64,000 nt of DNA. Source: CAZYQW01 sp964649825. Its GTDB lineage: Bacteria > Planctomycetota > B15-G4 > JADJEK01. Every line of letters begins with the position of its first letter. The first letter of the stretch is position 1. The notes beneath the pieces are model-generated. The model was not told the DNA's origin and searched no databases. It saw only the letters and a list, made by a program, of their open reading frames with translations. The stretch lies in NCBI GenBank assembly GCA_964649825.1, contig CAZYQW010000096.1, positions 62,001 to 126,000 of the forward strand. Direction: 5' to 3'. This document shows positions 43,507 to 55,102 of this stretch, piece by piece. Made by a program: the position numbers and the translations under genes.

Positions 43507-45297
43507 ATGAATCGCAGCATTCTCGCGCTTCTCGCCTTGACGGTCGGTTTCGTCGGTACGGCCCACGCACAGTTCAACGACCAGTGGGTCGAGTTCACGA
43601 AGAACGCCGCGATGCTGTCGTCGAGCACGATCTCGGACACCAACAACGAGACCGACGTCGACTGGGGCGACCTGAACGGCGACGGCTTCATCGACCTCGT
43701 GGTCGTGCGCAAGGAGCCATTCACGTCGCCCGGCAAGCGGACGAACGTTCTCTTGATGAACGAGAGCGGCGTCCTGACGAATCGGACGTCTCAGTACGCG
43801 ACGCAGTCGGACGTCGGCGGCGACAACGGGTTCCTGACCGCAACCAACGATCGGGACGTGCGCATCGATGACTTCGACCAGGACGGCCGGCTCGACTTCG
43901 TCACCGCGACGACGATCAGCGACGGCGACCCGAAGCACGTCGGCCACCCTCGCATCTACCGAAACCTCGGCTTCTCCGGCGCGAACTGGAACGGGATGAG
44001 GTTCGAGAACGCGCGCATCCCGCAGCTCTTCCATTACGGCAATGGAACCGCGCAGAACCCGCGGTTCTGTTCGGTGGCGACTGGTGACGTCACGACCGAC
44101 GGGTATCCCGACCTGTACTTCGGCGACTACGACTCGAGCGGCGCGGGTGGAGCGCAGCAGGGCTCGAGTCAGGATCTCAACAACCGGCTACTCATCAACG
44201 ACGGAAACGGCTTCTTCTCCGATCATTCGCAGTCGCGGCTTCCGAGCAACATGATCACGTCCGCGTTCGGCGCGGCCTCGGTCATCGCCGACATGAACGG
44301 AGACGGGCTGAGGGACATCGTTCGGCAGTCGGCGCTCAACCCGCCGCAGAACGTCAAGAACGCCTACAACCTCCCGGGCAATCCCGGCTTTTTCTCTGTG
44401 ACGGACGAGATCTTCAGCGGCAACGCTCCGTACCACGTCAACGTCGGCGACCTCAACAAGGACGGCCGACTCGACATCGTCGAGTCCGACGACAACGCCG
44501 ATCGTTTCATGATCAACACCGGCACCGACGCGCTCGGCCGCGTCATCTGGTCGGCGTCGAAGACGTACAGCTTCCTGACCGGCGGCGACGACGGCTTCGC
44601 GAGCAACAACCTCGTGGCCGACCTGAACAACGACGGCTGGAACGACGTGTTGATCTGCGACGTCGACGTGGATATCGGCAGCTACGCGCGCCGCCTGCAC
44701 ATCTATCACAACCGCGGGGGGACGGTCGGTTCGACGAACATCACCTTGCGCGAGGAGCGGCAGAGCTCGAGTTCGAGCGCGTGGATCGGCGTGGTCGGCT
44801 TGCACTCGAGCGACATGACGGGGACGCACGACGTCGCGGTCTTCGACGTCGACAACGACGGCGACAACGACATGGTCATCAGCCGGAAGGACGGGACCGA
44901 CGTCTGGGAGAACCTGCTGATCGACAACCCGCCGGTCATCTGCCAACCGAGCATCGGCTTCGGCAACCACCCGACCGCGACGCTTTCGGTCTGCGGCGGC
45001 AGCCTCGCGACCGGAACCAACGCGACGCTCCAGATCTCGGGTCTCCCGACGAACGCGACGCCGGTCGTCTTCGCGGGGTTCCAATCCAACCCGACCGTCC
45101 TCGGCGTGCTCGACGGACTGACGCTCGTTCCAATGCCGTTCTTCCTGGTGCTGCCGCTCGCGAACCCCGGCACGGGAACCGTCGACGTCACCGTTCCGGG
45201 CGGCAAGGGTCCGCTATCGATCTACACGCAGGTCGTGCTCGACCAGCCCACCGGCAAGAGCGCGACGAACGCGGTGCGGATCGATTTCCAGCCGTAG
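43507..45297 (+). CDS. Secreted VCBS/FG-GAP protein with calcium-type repeats
   Basis: The protein has 596 residues; ATG with AAGGA eight bases before and a signal peptide ending near TAHAQ. Repeated DxNxDGxxD motifs (DLNGDGFIDLVV, DFDQDGRLDFVT, DMNGDGLRDIV, DLNKDGRLDIVE, DLNNDGWNDVLI, DVDNDGDNDMVI) are VCBS/FG-GAP blades with EF-hand-like calcium loops. The last ~115 residues switch to a Pro/Leu-rich beta module (ANPGTGTVDVTVPGGKG) in place of a catalytic domain. Probably a calcium-stabilised surface protein. It follows the FG-GAP/IPT gene by 31 bp, perhaps in one transcript. Confidence 0.9.
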   Translation: MNRSILALLALTVGFVGTAHAQFNDQWVEFTKNAAMLSSSTISDTNNETDVDWGDLNGDGFIDLVVVRKEPFTSPGKRTNVLLMNESGVLTNRTSQYATQSDVGGDNGFLTATNDRDVRIDDFDQDGRLDFVTATTISDGDPKHVGHPRIYRNLGFSGANWNGMRFENARIPQLFHYGNGTAQNPRFCSVATGDVTTDGYPDLYFGDYDSSGAGGAQQGSSQDLNNRLLINDGNGFFSDHSQSRLPSNMITSAFGAASVIADMNGDGLRDIVRQSALNPPQNVKNAYNLPGNPGFFSVTDEIFSGNAPYHVNVGDLNKDGRLDIVESDDNADRFMINTGTDALGRVIWSASKTYSFLTGGDDGFASNNLVADLNNDGWNDVLICDVDVDIGSYARRLHIYHNRGGTVGSTNITLREERQSSSSSAWIGVVGLHSSDMTGTHDVAVFDVDNDGDNDMVISRKDGTDVWENLLIDNPPVICQPSIGFGNHPTATLSVCGGSLATGTNATLQISGLPTNATPVVFAGFQSNPTVLGVLDGLTLVPMPFFLVLPLANPGTGTVDVTVPGGKGPLSIYTQVVLDQPTGKSATNAVRIDFQP

Positions 45298-45734
45298 CGG
45301 CGGGCGGTCTCTAGTGTATTGACTGGGTCGAAGCGTCGCGGCGTGGCGCGCGGGCTTGTCCGTCTACCGCGGATCGGCTAGGATTTTAGCCCGGTGGCTC
45401 GATACACGAACAAAGCAGACGCGCCGGCCGACGCCGCAGCGGGCCGAATCGGCAGGGTGACGTGGCGGATGCACGTCTCTCCGCCTTTGGGACCCGTCTC
45501 GGCCCTTGACGCGGCCTGCCTCGGACGGTCGCCCGCCGCTGAGTGGCGGCCCACCCCCCCTTAAGCGATTCTTCGAACGCTCTGGACCGGTCGATCGGCG
45601 GCGCCAGCCACGATCGCGGTTCCCGAGGTTCATCCGCGAAAGCAGCGTGACCGCTTCTCGCACGGCGGGCCCTGTTCACCGCGGTCCCACCTGTTTCCGA
45701 CAAGAGCGGCACGCCGAGAGTAGGCAACGACCTG
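45298..45734. other. Intergenic region upstream of prfC
   Basis: The only signals in this 437-bp gap are a possible promoter (listed separately) and a run of C residues at about 45553-45560. Frames on both strands are short, low in complexity and without start signals, so no gene is called. Confidence 0.45.
45356..45384 (+). promoter_or_regulatory. Possible sigma-70-type promoter
   Basis: TTGTCC (45356-45361) and TAGGAT (45379-45384) are separated by 17 bp. If used, the prfC leader would be about 340 nt. Both boxes deviate from consensus; weak evidence. Confidence 0.25.
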
Positions 45735-47369
<1,635 letters not shown>

Positions 47370-47451
47370 CGTTCGGTGACGCCGGCGCGAACTCGTTGAA
47401 CCCGCCTCATGACGAAACGCTAGGCTGGACGGCGATCGGGAGCATCCGTCC

Positions 47452-50400
47452 ATGCCGCCAGCGAATGACCGCGAGGCTCGGAAGAGAGACCTGTTCATCG
47501 CAGCGCAGGCGCTGGACGAGAACGAGCGACTCGCGTTCGTTTCGGCCCGCTGCGCCGGTGACCAGGCCCTGCAGCGAGAGTTGGACGAGCTCCTCGCGCT
47601 CGACCGGGACATTCGCGAGCAACGGAGGCCGGACGGACATGGAGAGACGCAGAGTCTCCGTTCCGCACCCCCGGATCGAGTCGGGCCGTACCGAGTGCTC
47701 GCGGAGATCGGAGAGGGCGGGATGGGGGTCGTCTATCTCGCGGAGCAGACGTCGCCGATTCGGAGGCGCGTCGCTCTCAAGCTGATCAAGCCGGGTATGG
47801 ACACCCGCGCGGTCGTCGCCCGTTTCGAGAGCGAGCGGCAGGCGCTCGCCCTGATGGATCATCCGAACATCGCTCGCGTCTTCGACGGCGGCACCAGCGA
47901 GGACGGACGTCCCTACTTCGTGATGGAGCACGTCTCCGGGTCGACGCTCACGGAGTTCTGCGATCGAAGCCGGATGTCGGTGCGAAGGCGCCTCGCGCTG
48001 TTCATCCAGATCGGCCAAGGAGTGCAGCACGCGCACCAGAAGGGGATCATCCACCGCGACTTGAAGCCGTCGAACGTGCTGGTGACGGAGGTCGATGACC
48101 GGCCGGTGCCGAAGATCATCGATTTTGGGCTCGCCAAGGCGATGGGCGCCGACCTCACGCACGAGACGCTGTTCACGACCATCGGCACGAGAGTCGGAAC
48201 CGTCGCGTACATGAGTCCCGAGCAGGCGGGCGTCGTTCCACTCGACGTCGACACCCGCAGCGACGTCTACTCGCTTGGTGTGATCCTCTACGAGCTCCTG
48301 TGTGGTTGCTGGCCGTGCGATCCCGACGTGGTGAAAGCCGCGGTGCGATCGGGCAACCTCTCCCCGTTGTTCCAGGTCGAGGCGCAACGGCCGAGCAGTC
48401 GACTGAGGGGCGAGGGAGTTCGAGCTCATCGGATCGCCGCCGACCGGTCGACGCGACGCGCAGCGTTGACACGGGAGATCAAGCGAGACCTCGACTGGGT
48501 CACGCTTCGGGCGATGGACCATAACCGAACCAAGCGGTACGCGACCGTCGCGGAGTTCGTGGTCGACGTGGAGAGGTTCCTTCGGCAAGAACCGGTTTCC
48601 GCCGGGCCGCCGAGCGTCTTGTACCGAGTGCGCAAGTTCGTCGTCCGCCGGCGGGCCCTGGTCGCGTCATTGGCGACGATCGCGCTGGTTCTCATCGTGG
48701 CGACGACGTTCTCGTGGGACCAGTACGCCCTGGCGGAGTCGGAAGCGTCCCGGGCGAAGGGCGTGACCCGCGTGCTCCGGCGCCTCCTGTCGGCGGCGGA
48801 GACGCTTCCCACGACGTACGCTGGTGGTGTCTTCGAGTCCGTCGAGGCTCTGGGGGACCATGGTGGTGCCGCGCGCCTTGGTTACCTGGCCGAAAGAGAG
48901 ATGCGAGCCGTCATCAGCGAAGCGCCGCTCGGCGACGTGGGTGGCGGGACTCGGTTCGAGTCGGAAGTGCGGCACGGCCTGAGCGTCGCGTCGCAAGCGG
49001 ACCGCACGGAGGACGACGTATGGATGGTCGTCCAATTGGCGTCGATCCTCATCGATCGGCGACTTCCGAACACGTTGGTCGAGGCGCAGGCGCTGCTCGA
49101 GGGCGTTTTGTCGCTCGACGATCGGACGCTGCTGTCGAGCGACGTTCGACTGCAGGCCCTCCTCTGCGCGGCGTTGGCCGAGTTCCTCGCGGGTAACGTG
49201 ACCCGTGGGGACGAGTTGTTCGCGGTCGCGGCCGAGGATCTGGAATGGACGGAGCACGATGACCGTGAGCCCGCACTCCGGCGCCTTCGAGCGTTCGCGT
49301 CTCGTATTGCAGGATACGGGAACGAGTTCCTCCGCGCGATCCGAGCGTACGACCTTCTCATCGAACACCAGTCGCGGTGGCTCCCTGCGATCCCGCTAGG
49401 GATCGAAGCGAGGACGGAACGCGCCGCCTGCATGTTGGCGATTGGCCATTGGAAGGAAGCGGATCGTGACCTGTCCCAAGTCATTCAGGAAGGAACCAGG
49501 TTGCTCGGCGCGGAACACGCCGCCGTACTCAAGGCATGTCTATTGAACGCGGAGTTGGTGTGGTGCCTCGAAGGGGAAACCCCGCAGGAGACGGAGGATC
49601 TGCACGTGCGGCTCGAGAACGCGCTCCTTCGCGTGATCGACAGTCGCGATCACTTTCCCCCGGACAGTGTGCATCGGGCGCGAGCGGAAGGTCGCCTCGG
49701 ACAGTTGTACTGCCGACAACGCGACTGGAGTCGTGCCGCGGTCCATTTGGACGCGGCGCTTGCGTGGGTTCGGTCCCACGTGGGCCGAATGAACGAGACC
49801 CAGCTTTGCCTCGATCGCGCGGCGTGCCATCTCCAGCTCGGCCACTTGGACGATGCAATCCAGATTCTCGAGCAAGCCTTCCGCGACGTCGACCCCGGCC
49901 AAGCCCGCGCCCGGGCGCGGATCGCGTTCGACCTGAGCCAGTCGTACATGCTTGCGAGTCGGTCGCACGACACGATCGCAGTGCTGAAAGAGGCCGAGGA
50001 GGCGATCCTCCTGCTCGCCGGTCCCGTGCCGGCCTACTGGGTGCGTCACCTGAAGATATGTCGCGCGATCTGCCTGATCTCTCTCGGTCGAGCCGGCGAG
50101 GCGCGAGACTTGTTGACCGGGCTCATGGAGGAGCTGAATCGAATCCCGAACGGTTCGCGTCCGGCGAACTCCGTGGCGGAATGTCATTGGGGACTCGGAG
50201 TCTTGTGCGCGTACGAGGATCGCCGGGAAGATGCCGAGGCACACTTCGTGGAGGGCCTTCGCGTGGCGCAAGAGAGGTACTCGGCTTCGCCGGGCAGACA
50301 TTCGGTCACGCTCAGGCTCTTGCTGTCGGGATACGGCGAGTTCCTCGTCGCCGCCGGACGTCTCGATCAGGCGGCACAACACCTTCGCCGGTGCCATGAC

Positions 50401-50571
50401 TTGTTCGTCGAGTCCCGCGACACGAACCTCCACCCTGTCGTGCGCGGCATCGTCATCCAACTCGCGGACGTGTATCAAGCTCTCGGCGAGGCGGATGATG
50501 CCGCTCGTTTCCGCGCCCTCCGCGACGCCGGGGCGCGGCCGCCGGTGATCGTCCGGCGCGGCCAGGATTGA
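47452..50571 (+). CDS. Ser/Thr protein kinase with TPR-like extracytoplasmic region
   Basis: The protein has 1039 residues. After a helical N-terminus (about 10-60) a Hanks kinase domain spans about 78-360: GEGGMGVVYL (87-96), K110, HRDLKPSN (H201-D203), DFG (D224), and a MSPEQ segment. The phrase GMDTRAVVARFESERQALALMDHPNIARVFD marks the large planctomycete/acidobacterial kinase group. A membrane helix lies near 403-421, and the remaining ~600 residues are helical with repeated A-x-L-GxW-x-A patterns of TPR type, outside the cytoplasm. Signal input from envelope proteins is likely. The ribosome site GGAGC is fair. It converges with the SixA gene. Confidence 0.94.
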   Translation: MPPANDREARKRDLFIAAQALDENERLAFVSARCAGDQALQRELDELLALDRDIREQRRPDGHGETQSLRSAPPDRVGPYRVLAEIGEGGMGVVYLAEQTSPIRRRVALKLIKPGMDTRAVVARFESERQALALMDHPNIARVFDGGTSEDGRPYFVMEHVSGSTLTEFCDRSRMSVRRRLALFIQIGQGVQHAHQKGIIHRDLKPSNVLVTEVDDRPVPKIIDFGLAKAMGADLTHETLFTTIGTRVGTVAYMSPEQAGVVPLDVDTRSDVYSLGVILYELLCGCWPCDPDVVKAAVRSGNLSPLFQVEAQRPSSRLRGEGVRAHRIAADRSTRRAALTREIKRDLDWVTLRAMDHNRTKRYATVAEFVVDVERFLRQEPVSAGPPSVLYRVRKFVVRRRALVASLATIALVLIVATTFSWDQYALAESEASRAKGVTRVLRRLLSAAETLPTTYAGGVFESVEALGDHGGAARLGYLAEREMRAVISEAPLGDVGGGTRFESEVRHGLSVASQADRTEDDVWMVVQLASILIDRRLPNTLVEAQALLEGVLSLDDRTLLSSDVRLQALLCAALAEFLAGNVTRGDELFAVAAEDLEWTEHDDREPALRRLRAFASRIAGYGNEFLRAIRAYDLLIEHQSRWLPAIPLGIEARTERAACMLAIGHWKEADRDLSQVIQEGTRLLGAEHAAVLKACLLNAELVWCLEGETPQETEDLHVRLENALLRVIDSRDHFPPDSVHRARAEGRLGQLYCRQRDWSRAAVHLDAALAWVRSHVGRMNETQLCLDRAACHLQLGHLDDAIQILEQAFRDVDPGQARARARIAFDLSQSYMLASRSHDTIAVLKEAEEAILLLAGPVPAYWVRHLKICRAICLISLGRAGEARDLLTGLMEELNRIPNGSRPANSVAECHWGLGVLCAYEDRREDAEAHFVEGLRVAQERYSASPGRHSVTLRLLLSGYGEFLVAAGRLDQAAQHLRRCHDLFVESRDTNLHPVVRGIVIQLADVYQALGEADDAARFRALRDAGARPPVIVRRGQD

Positions 50572-50615
50572 CGCCGCCGCGCGCGGGTCGACGGATCGCG
50601 GTGCCGGACTCGGCG

Positions 50616-51110
50616 TCAGCCCTCGAGCTCTTTCGGCCGGACGACGTCCTCGAGGATCCATGGCCCGGAGAGCGCGTCCGACCAGGACCCGCCGGCGCCG
50701 ACCAGCAAGGCTGCATTGGCCGTGGTCAATCGGGTCGGAACGCTCGCCAGCGCTTCGACCGCGCGTTCCCAGCCCGGGTTGTGACCGAGCACGAGTACCG
50801 TCTGGTGGGTCTTGCTCCATCCTTCGGCCGAGACGCGGATCTCGGCCAGGCCGCCGAGGTAGAGCGAATCGACGAAGACGACGGGATCGACCGGCTCGAT
50901 GACATCCGCCATCAGATCCCAGGTCTCGCGCGTGCGGAAGGCATCGCTGCTGTAGACGGCGTCGGGACGCCAGCCCCGTCGTGACAGCTCCTCCGCCACC
51001 CGTGGTGCGTCGCGGCGGCCGCGCGCGTTGAGCGGTCGGTCGCGATCGTCCTGGCCAGGACTGCTCCAGGAGCTCTTGGCGTGGCGCATCACGATCAGGC
51101 GTCGGGTCAT
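50616..51110 (-). CDS. sixA: SixA-type phosphohistidine phosphatase
   Basis: The protein has 164 residues. RHAKSSW gives R9-H10, the phospho-acceptor histidine of the histidine phosphatase superfamily; VLGHNPG places the second histidine at H110; RDRPLNARGRRDAP and SSDAFRTRETW are typical SixA segments. SixA removes phosphate from HPt histidines of hybrid phosphorelays. It is divergent from a membrane histidine kinase gene 106 bp away, a suggestive pairing. Small and single-domain, no signal peptide. Confidence 0.9.
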   Translation of the reverse strand: MTRRLIVMRHAKSSWSSPGQDDRDRPLNARGRRDAPRVAEELSRRGWRPDAVYSSDAFRTRETWDLMADVIEPVDPVVFVDSLYLGGLAEIRVSAEGWSKTHQTVLVLGHNPGWERAVEALASVPTRLTTANAALLVGAGGSWSDALSGPWILEDVVRPKELEG

Positions 51111-51216
51111 GCCGCTAGCCTATCGCGACGCCGGCGTACCCGACGCGCTCAAGTCGAGCTTGGGCCCGCGTCGATGGTGCCCGGGTCCGGCTTCGGCCCC
51201 CGCTACGAAAACGCGC

Positions 51217-52863
51217 ATGACGCCGCTTCGACTCCTTGCTCCCGCCACCCTGATGGGACGTCTGGTGCTCTCGATCAGCGGCCTGCTCGCTGTCTTCGCG
51301 GCGGCCAGCGCCTGGAACGACTTCGAGCGCCGCCGGGACACGGCGATCCAGAAGGAGCTCGCGAAGATCCAGGCGGTCGCTCGAACGCTGTCGCTCGCGT
51401 TCGACGAACAGGAGGCGCTCTCCAAGGCGGTCGACCTTCCGGCGCGTGACCAGATTCGAGGCTGGGACGAGCTGCCAGCCGGGCTCGCACGTCTGCGGCA
51501 CATCATGTGCACGGCCGCCGAGCGGAACGGAATCGAGAGCCCGATCCGCGTGCTCGTGCTGCGGCGACCGTTTCGCGAAGCGGTTCGACGCATGCCGGAT
51601 CACGTGCATCGGAACGCGATGGAGGGCCTGCTCTCGACCGCACAGGAGCCGTGCTGGCGACACACGCACGAGTATCGCCCCGAGATGCGAACCGCCGTGC
51701 TCGGCGGGCGGCCCAGCAGCTCCGGGGTCTACCACGATGAGCGGGGCGCATGGATTTCGGCCTACTCCCCGCTCTCGGTGGAGATCGGCGGAATGTCCGC
51801 GCTCATCGAAGTCGACACACCGATGGACGCGATGCTCGCGAGGGTCGACGGCGAGTACCTGGTCGCGGTCAAGACGACGATCCTGGTCTTCGTGGGAACG
51901 CTGCTCGGCATCGTCCTCATTGCCCTGCGCGCGGACCGCACGCTCTGGACCATCACCGCCGCGGCGGAGCGATTCGGTGCTGGTGACCTCGGCACACCGA
52001 TTCCGATCGGCGGAACCACGGAGACCCATCATCTGGGCGAGACGCTCGAGCAGGCGCGGATCCGGACCGGCCGTTGGTCGGAACGCAACCGCCGGCTTGT
52101 GCATCGGCTGCGGGAGGCGCTCGATGGAGCCCGCGCGGCGTCGCGGGAGAAATCCGAGTTCATCGCCAACATGAGTCACGAGATCCGGACGCCGCTCAGC
52201 GGCGTGCTGGGCATGGCCCAGCTCCTCGAAGGAACCGAGCTCGACCCGCAGCAACGGGAGTACGTGAAGACGATCACGCGTTCCGGCACGGCGCTGCTCA
52301 CGATCCTGAGCGACGTCATCGATCTCGCGAGGCTCGATCGCAAGGAGCTCCGCCTCGAGCTCCGCGAGTTCTCCATACGCGACGTCGTCGACGACGTCGT
52401 GGCCGTGAACTCTCCCGCGGCGCGGCAGAAGGAGATCCGCCTTCTCGGTCGGGTCGACGCGGACGTGCCGGAGCGGTGCTTCGGTGATTCAGCTCGCTTG
52501 CGCCAGGTCCTCATGCACCTCGTGGACAACTCGTTGAAGTTCACCGAGCGTGGCACGGTCCGCGTCTGCGTCGAACAGGAAGTGTCGTCGAAGACCGACG
52601 AAGACGCGATTCGCTTCGAGGTGCGCGACACGGGCATCGGATTCTCGGCCGGGGCGGGCCAACGGGTCCTCGCGCCGTTCGCTCCGGGCGACGCGCGCGT
52701 CGCGCGTCGCCACGGGGGCTGCGGCCTCGGTCTCGTCCTCGCGCGGCGCCTGGTCGAACTGATGAAGGGCGAGCTCGACCTGGAGAGCGAGCAGGACGTG
52801 GGCACGGTGGTCTGGTTCACCATGCCGGTTCGCGTAGAAGAGACGGTCGCGCCGATCGAGTAG
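51217..52863 (+). CDS. Membrane sensor histidine kinase
   Basis: The protein has 548 residues from ATG 51217, chosen because it puts a membrane helix at 12-30; the longer frame upstream overlaps the phosphatase promoter. A sensor region (about 35-225) lies between two membrane helices, the second near 226-243, then HAMP (about 245-300). The HisKA segment FIANMSHEIRTPL gives H321; the ATPase has the N box LVDNSLKFTERG, the G1 box VRDTGIGF and GCGLGLVLARR. A hybrid receiver is absent and no response regulator gene is adjacent, so the partner is elsewhere. The close SixA gene may tune the same relay. Ribosome site is weak. Confidence 0.93.
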   Translation: MTPLRLLAPATLMGRLVLSISGLLAVFAAASAWNDFERRRDTAIQKELAKIQAVARTLSLAFDEQEALSKAVDLPARDQIRGWDELPAGLARLRHIMCTAAERNGIESPIRVLVLRRPFREAVRRMPDHVHRNAMEGLLSTAQEPCWRHTHEYRPEMRTAVLGGRPSSSGVYHDERGAWISAYSPLSVEIGGMSALIEVDTPMDAMLARVDGEYLVAVKTTILVFVGTLLGIVLIALRADRTLWTITAAAERFGAGDLGTPIPIGGTTETHHLGETLEQARIRTGRWSERNRRLVHRLREALDGARAASREKSEFIANMSHEIRTPLSGVLGMAQLLEGTELDPQQREYVKTITRSGTALLTILSDVIDLARLDRKELRLELREFSIRDVVDDVVAVNSPAARQKEIRLLGRVDADVPERCFGDSARLRQVLMHLVDNSLKFTERGTVRVCVEQEVSSKTDEDAIRFEVRDTGIGFSAGAGQRVLAPFAPGDARVARRHGGCGLGLVLARRLVELMKGELDLESEQDVGTVVWFTMPVRVEETVAPIE

Positions 52864-52963
52864 CCGCGTCCAGGGAAACGGCGTGCGGAATCGAGGCGTG
52901 GCGCGCGCAGAACCCCGCGTTTCTCGGACGGGAACAAGACTTTGGCCTGCGTATGATGCGCGG

Positions 52964-53119
52964 ATGTCCTCCTCGACCCAGCCGCCGCGACGAGATCGGG
53001 AATCGATCCAGCCGCCCAGAGCTCGGCTCCGGCGCGACGTGAAGGGCCTGGCGATCCTCTACATCGTGTTCGCGGCGTTCAGCAGTCTGGTGGCGTTTCA
53101 ATGCGTCGGGTCCGGCTAG
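52964..53119 (+). CDS. Small single-pass membrane protein
   Basis: The protein has 51 residues, with ATG 52964 in place of a longer frame that starts farther left. The N-terminus is basic and Pro/Arg-rich, followed by one hydrophobic helix (LAILYIVFAAFSSLVAF). It lies 35 bp before the M48 peptidase gene, suggesting cotranscription; possible roles as a peptidase partner or a chance frame are both open. Confidence 0.5.
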   Translation: MSSSTQPPRRDRESIQPPRARLRRDVKGLAILYIVFAAFSSLVAFQCVGSG

Positions 53120-53153
53120 ACGACCACGCACTCGGAGACGGGGGACTTGAGGC

Positions 53154-55097
53154 ATGATCGCGGTCTTCCCCACGATCGTGGCGATCCTCCTCGGCCTCGC
53201 GTTCGAGGAGTTCTACGCGGAGACCGCGATGCCGGAGGAGAGCCTCTTTCTCCTCCTCCTCGCCCTGCCGCTCTGCGCGCTGCCGTTCCTCGCGGCCGAG
53301 GCCTTGTTCTTCTTCGCGCGTCATCGGTTCCAGCAGGGGACGCCGTACGACGTCCGTCCGTACGCGAAGTACGTCGAGAAGATGGCGTTGCCGGTCTACG
53401 CCCTCATCGTCTTCGGGCTCGGGTGGCCGAAGGTAGTCGTCCCGCTCGGCCTCGAGCGGACCGTCCTCATCGATCATCTCGTGGTCGTCTTGCCCTACTT
53501 CGTGTTGCTCTTCGTCTCGCTGGTCGAATCGACGAGGCTCCGACGGCGCTTCCATCTCTCGAGCCGCGGCCCGGTCCCGATTCGCGTGAAAGAGGCGCTC
53601 GGGCACGTGTCCGACACGGCGCGGCAGCTCGGGCTGGTTCTCGTGCCGTTGTTCGGCCTGATCCTCGTCATCGATGTCGTCCGCGATACGCCGCTCAGGC
53701 TCTACTTCAATCAGGTTCCGCTGCTGTCCTCCGCGTTCCTGCTCTTGACGCTGCTCGGCCTCGCCCTCCTCTTCCCGATCCTGTTTCGGGTCGGGTTGGG
53801 GCTGAAGCCGCTCGTGGCGGGGGCGCCGCTGCGGCGCCGGCTCGAGGAGATGGCGCGCCAGCTCGGTTTCCGCTGTCGTGACATTCTCTACTGGTCCACT
53901 CGACGGCCGGTGTTGAACGCCGCGATCGTCGGTGTCATCCCGCGATACCGCTACGTGATCCTGACCGAGGAGCTCTGCAAGCGGCTCACTCTCGACGAGC
54001 TCTGCGCCGTCTTCACGCACGAGGTCGGCCACGGCAAGCGCCAGCACGCGTTGTACTACCTGTTGTTCGCGATCGCGTTCTTGACTCTGCTCGTTCCGAT
54101 CGGCGACGCGGTCGGCACGCAGGTCCTCGAGTCGACGCGTGGCTCGATCGACCCGTCGCTCGCGGCGGCGCTCGGCGTCTACCTGCCGGCGTTCGCGTTC
54201 TACTGGCTCGTCCTGTTCAGCGCGCTGTCACGGCGGTTCGAGCTCGAGGCCGACGTGTACGGCGTCGAGTCGACCCGCGACCCGAGCTTGTTCATCCTGA
54301 CCCTCGAGAAGGTGGCGCGGCTCGGGCGCGTCGACCGGCGTACGCGCGCGCCCCGGCACTTCAGCATCGCGGGACGGACCGACTTCCTGCGACGCGCGTT
54401 CATCGAGCGTGAGCCCGAGCTACTCGAGGCGTTCCGCCGTCGTATCGAGCTGATTCGCCGATCGATCATCGTCTGCTCCGCCGTCATCCTCACGGCCGCC
54501 GTGCTCTGGCTTGGTGTCGACTCTCTGCGCGGGGCTGGCTACGTCTACCTCGAGCTCGGGCAGGACGAGCGGGCTCGATCCGCGTTGAACAGCTTCCTGA
54601 CGATTCGCTCCGGCGACGAGACGGCGGGAACGCTCCTCGCCGAGGCGCTGCTCTACGGCGCCGCGCCCGGAGACGAAGCGGAGGACTCATGGATGCAGGT
54701 CCTCGAGCGAGAGCCTTCGTTCGGGTTCCGGGAGCGCGCCAACGTACTGGATGCGTTGCGCACCGGCTGGGCACGTGCCGTCGCGCGCGGACGGCTCGAA
54801 GCGGCCAACGTCCTCATCGCACGGGCACAGCGTATCAACCACGTCGCGGCCGCGGAAACAGACGGCGTCCCCGCCGACGCCGCGGTCTTCGACGCGGGGT
54901 TCGACGAGGCGCTGGCGAGCATGCGAGCGGTCGTCGGCTTGCTCGAGGCGAACGACGCGCAACGGCTCGCGGAGCTCGCGGAGGACCCGCCGCGCTGGCT
55001 CCGTCGAGCGGATGTCCGAGGGGCGTTCGAACGAATTCGAGCCGCCGCCGCCGATGTCTCCGGAACGGCCGCGACCGGAACTTCCGGCGGGCCGTAA
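53154..55097 (+). CDS. M48-family membrane zinc metalloprotease
   Basis: The protein has 647 residues. Several membrane helices fill the first ~230 residues, and the peptidase domain follows: HEVGH gives H289, E290 and H293, with the third ligand in FELEADVYG (E365). Further hydrophobic helices flank it. After about 450 the chain is helical with TPR-like spacing and no extra motif. It is close to the HtpX/Ste24 class that cleaves misfolded or signal-linked membrane proteins. M48 peptidases often associate with LemA proteins; lemA here is 25 kb away, so no linkage is claimed. Confidence 0.92.
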   Translation: MIAVFPTIVAILLGLAFEEFYAETAMPEESLFLLLLALPLCALPFLAAEALFFFARHRFQQGTPYDVRPYAKYVEKMALPVYALIVFGLGWPKVVVPLGLERTVLIDHLVVVLPYFVLLFVSLVESTRLRRRFHLSSRGPVPIRVKEALGHVSDTARQLGLVLVPLFGLILVIDVVRDTPLRLYFNQVPLLSSAFLLLTLLGLALLFPILFRVGLGLKPLVAGAPLRRRLEEMARQLGFRCRDILYWSTRRPVLNAAIVGVIPRYRYVILTEELCKRLTLDELCAVFTHEVGHGKRQHALYYLLFAIAFLTLLVPIGDAVGTQVLESTRGSIDPSLAAALGVYLPAFAFYWLVLFSALSRRFELEADVYGVESTRDPSLFILTLEKVARLGRVDRRTRAPRHFSIAGRTDFLRRAFIEREPELLEAFRRRIELIRRSIIVCSAVILTAAVLWLGVDSLRGAGYVYLELGQDERARSALNSFLTIRSGDETAGTLLAEALLYGAAPGDEAEDSWMQVLEREPSFGFRERANVLDALRTGWARAVARGRLEAANVLIARAQRINHVAAAETDGVPADAAVFDAGFDEALASMRAVVGLLEANDAQRLAELAEDPPRWLRRADVRGAFERIRAAAADVSGTAATGTSGGP

Positions 55098-55102
55098 TCG
55101 AT

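Noticed and set aside
45364..45727. Minus-strand frames in the gap before prfC
   Set aside because: Short, Arg/Pro-rich, no ribosome site or recognisable motif.
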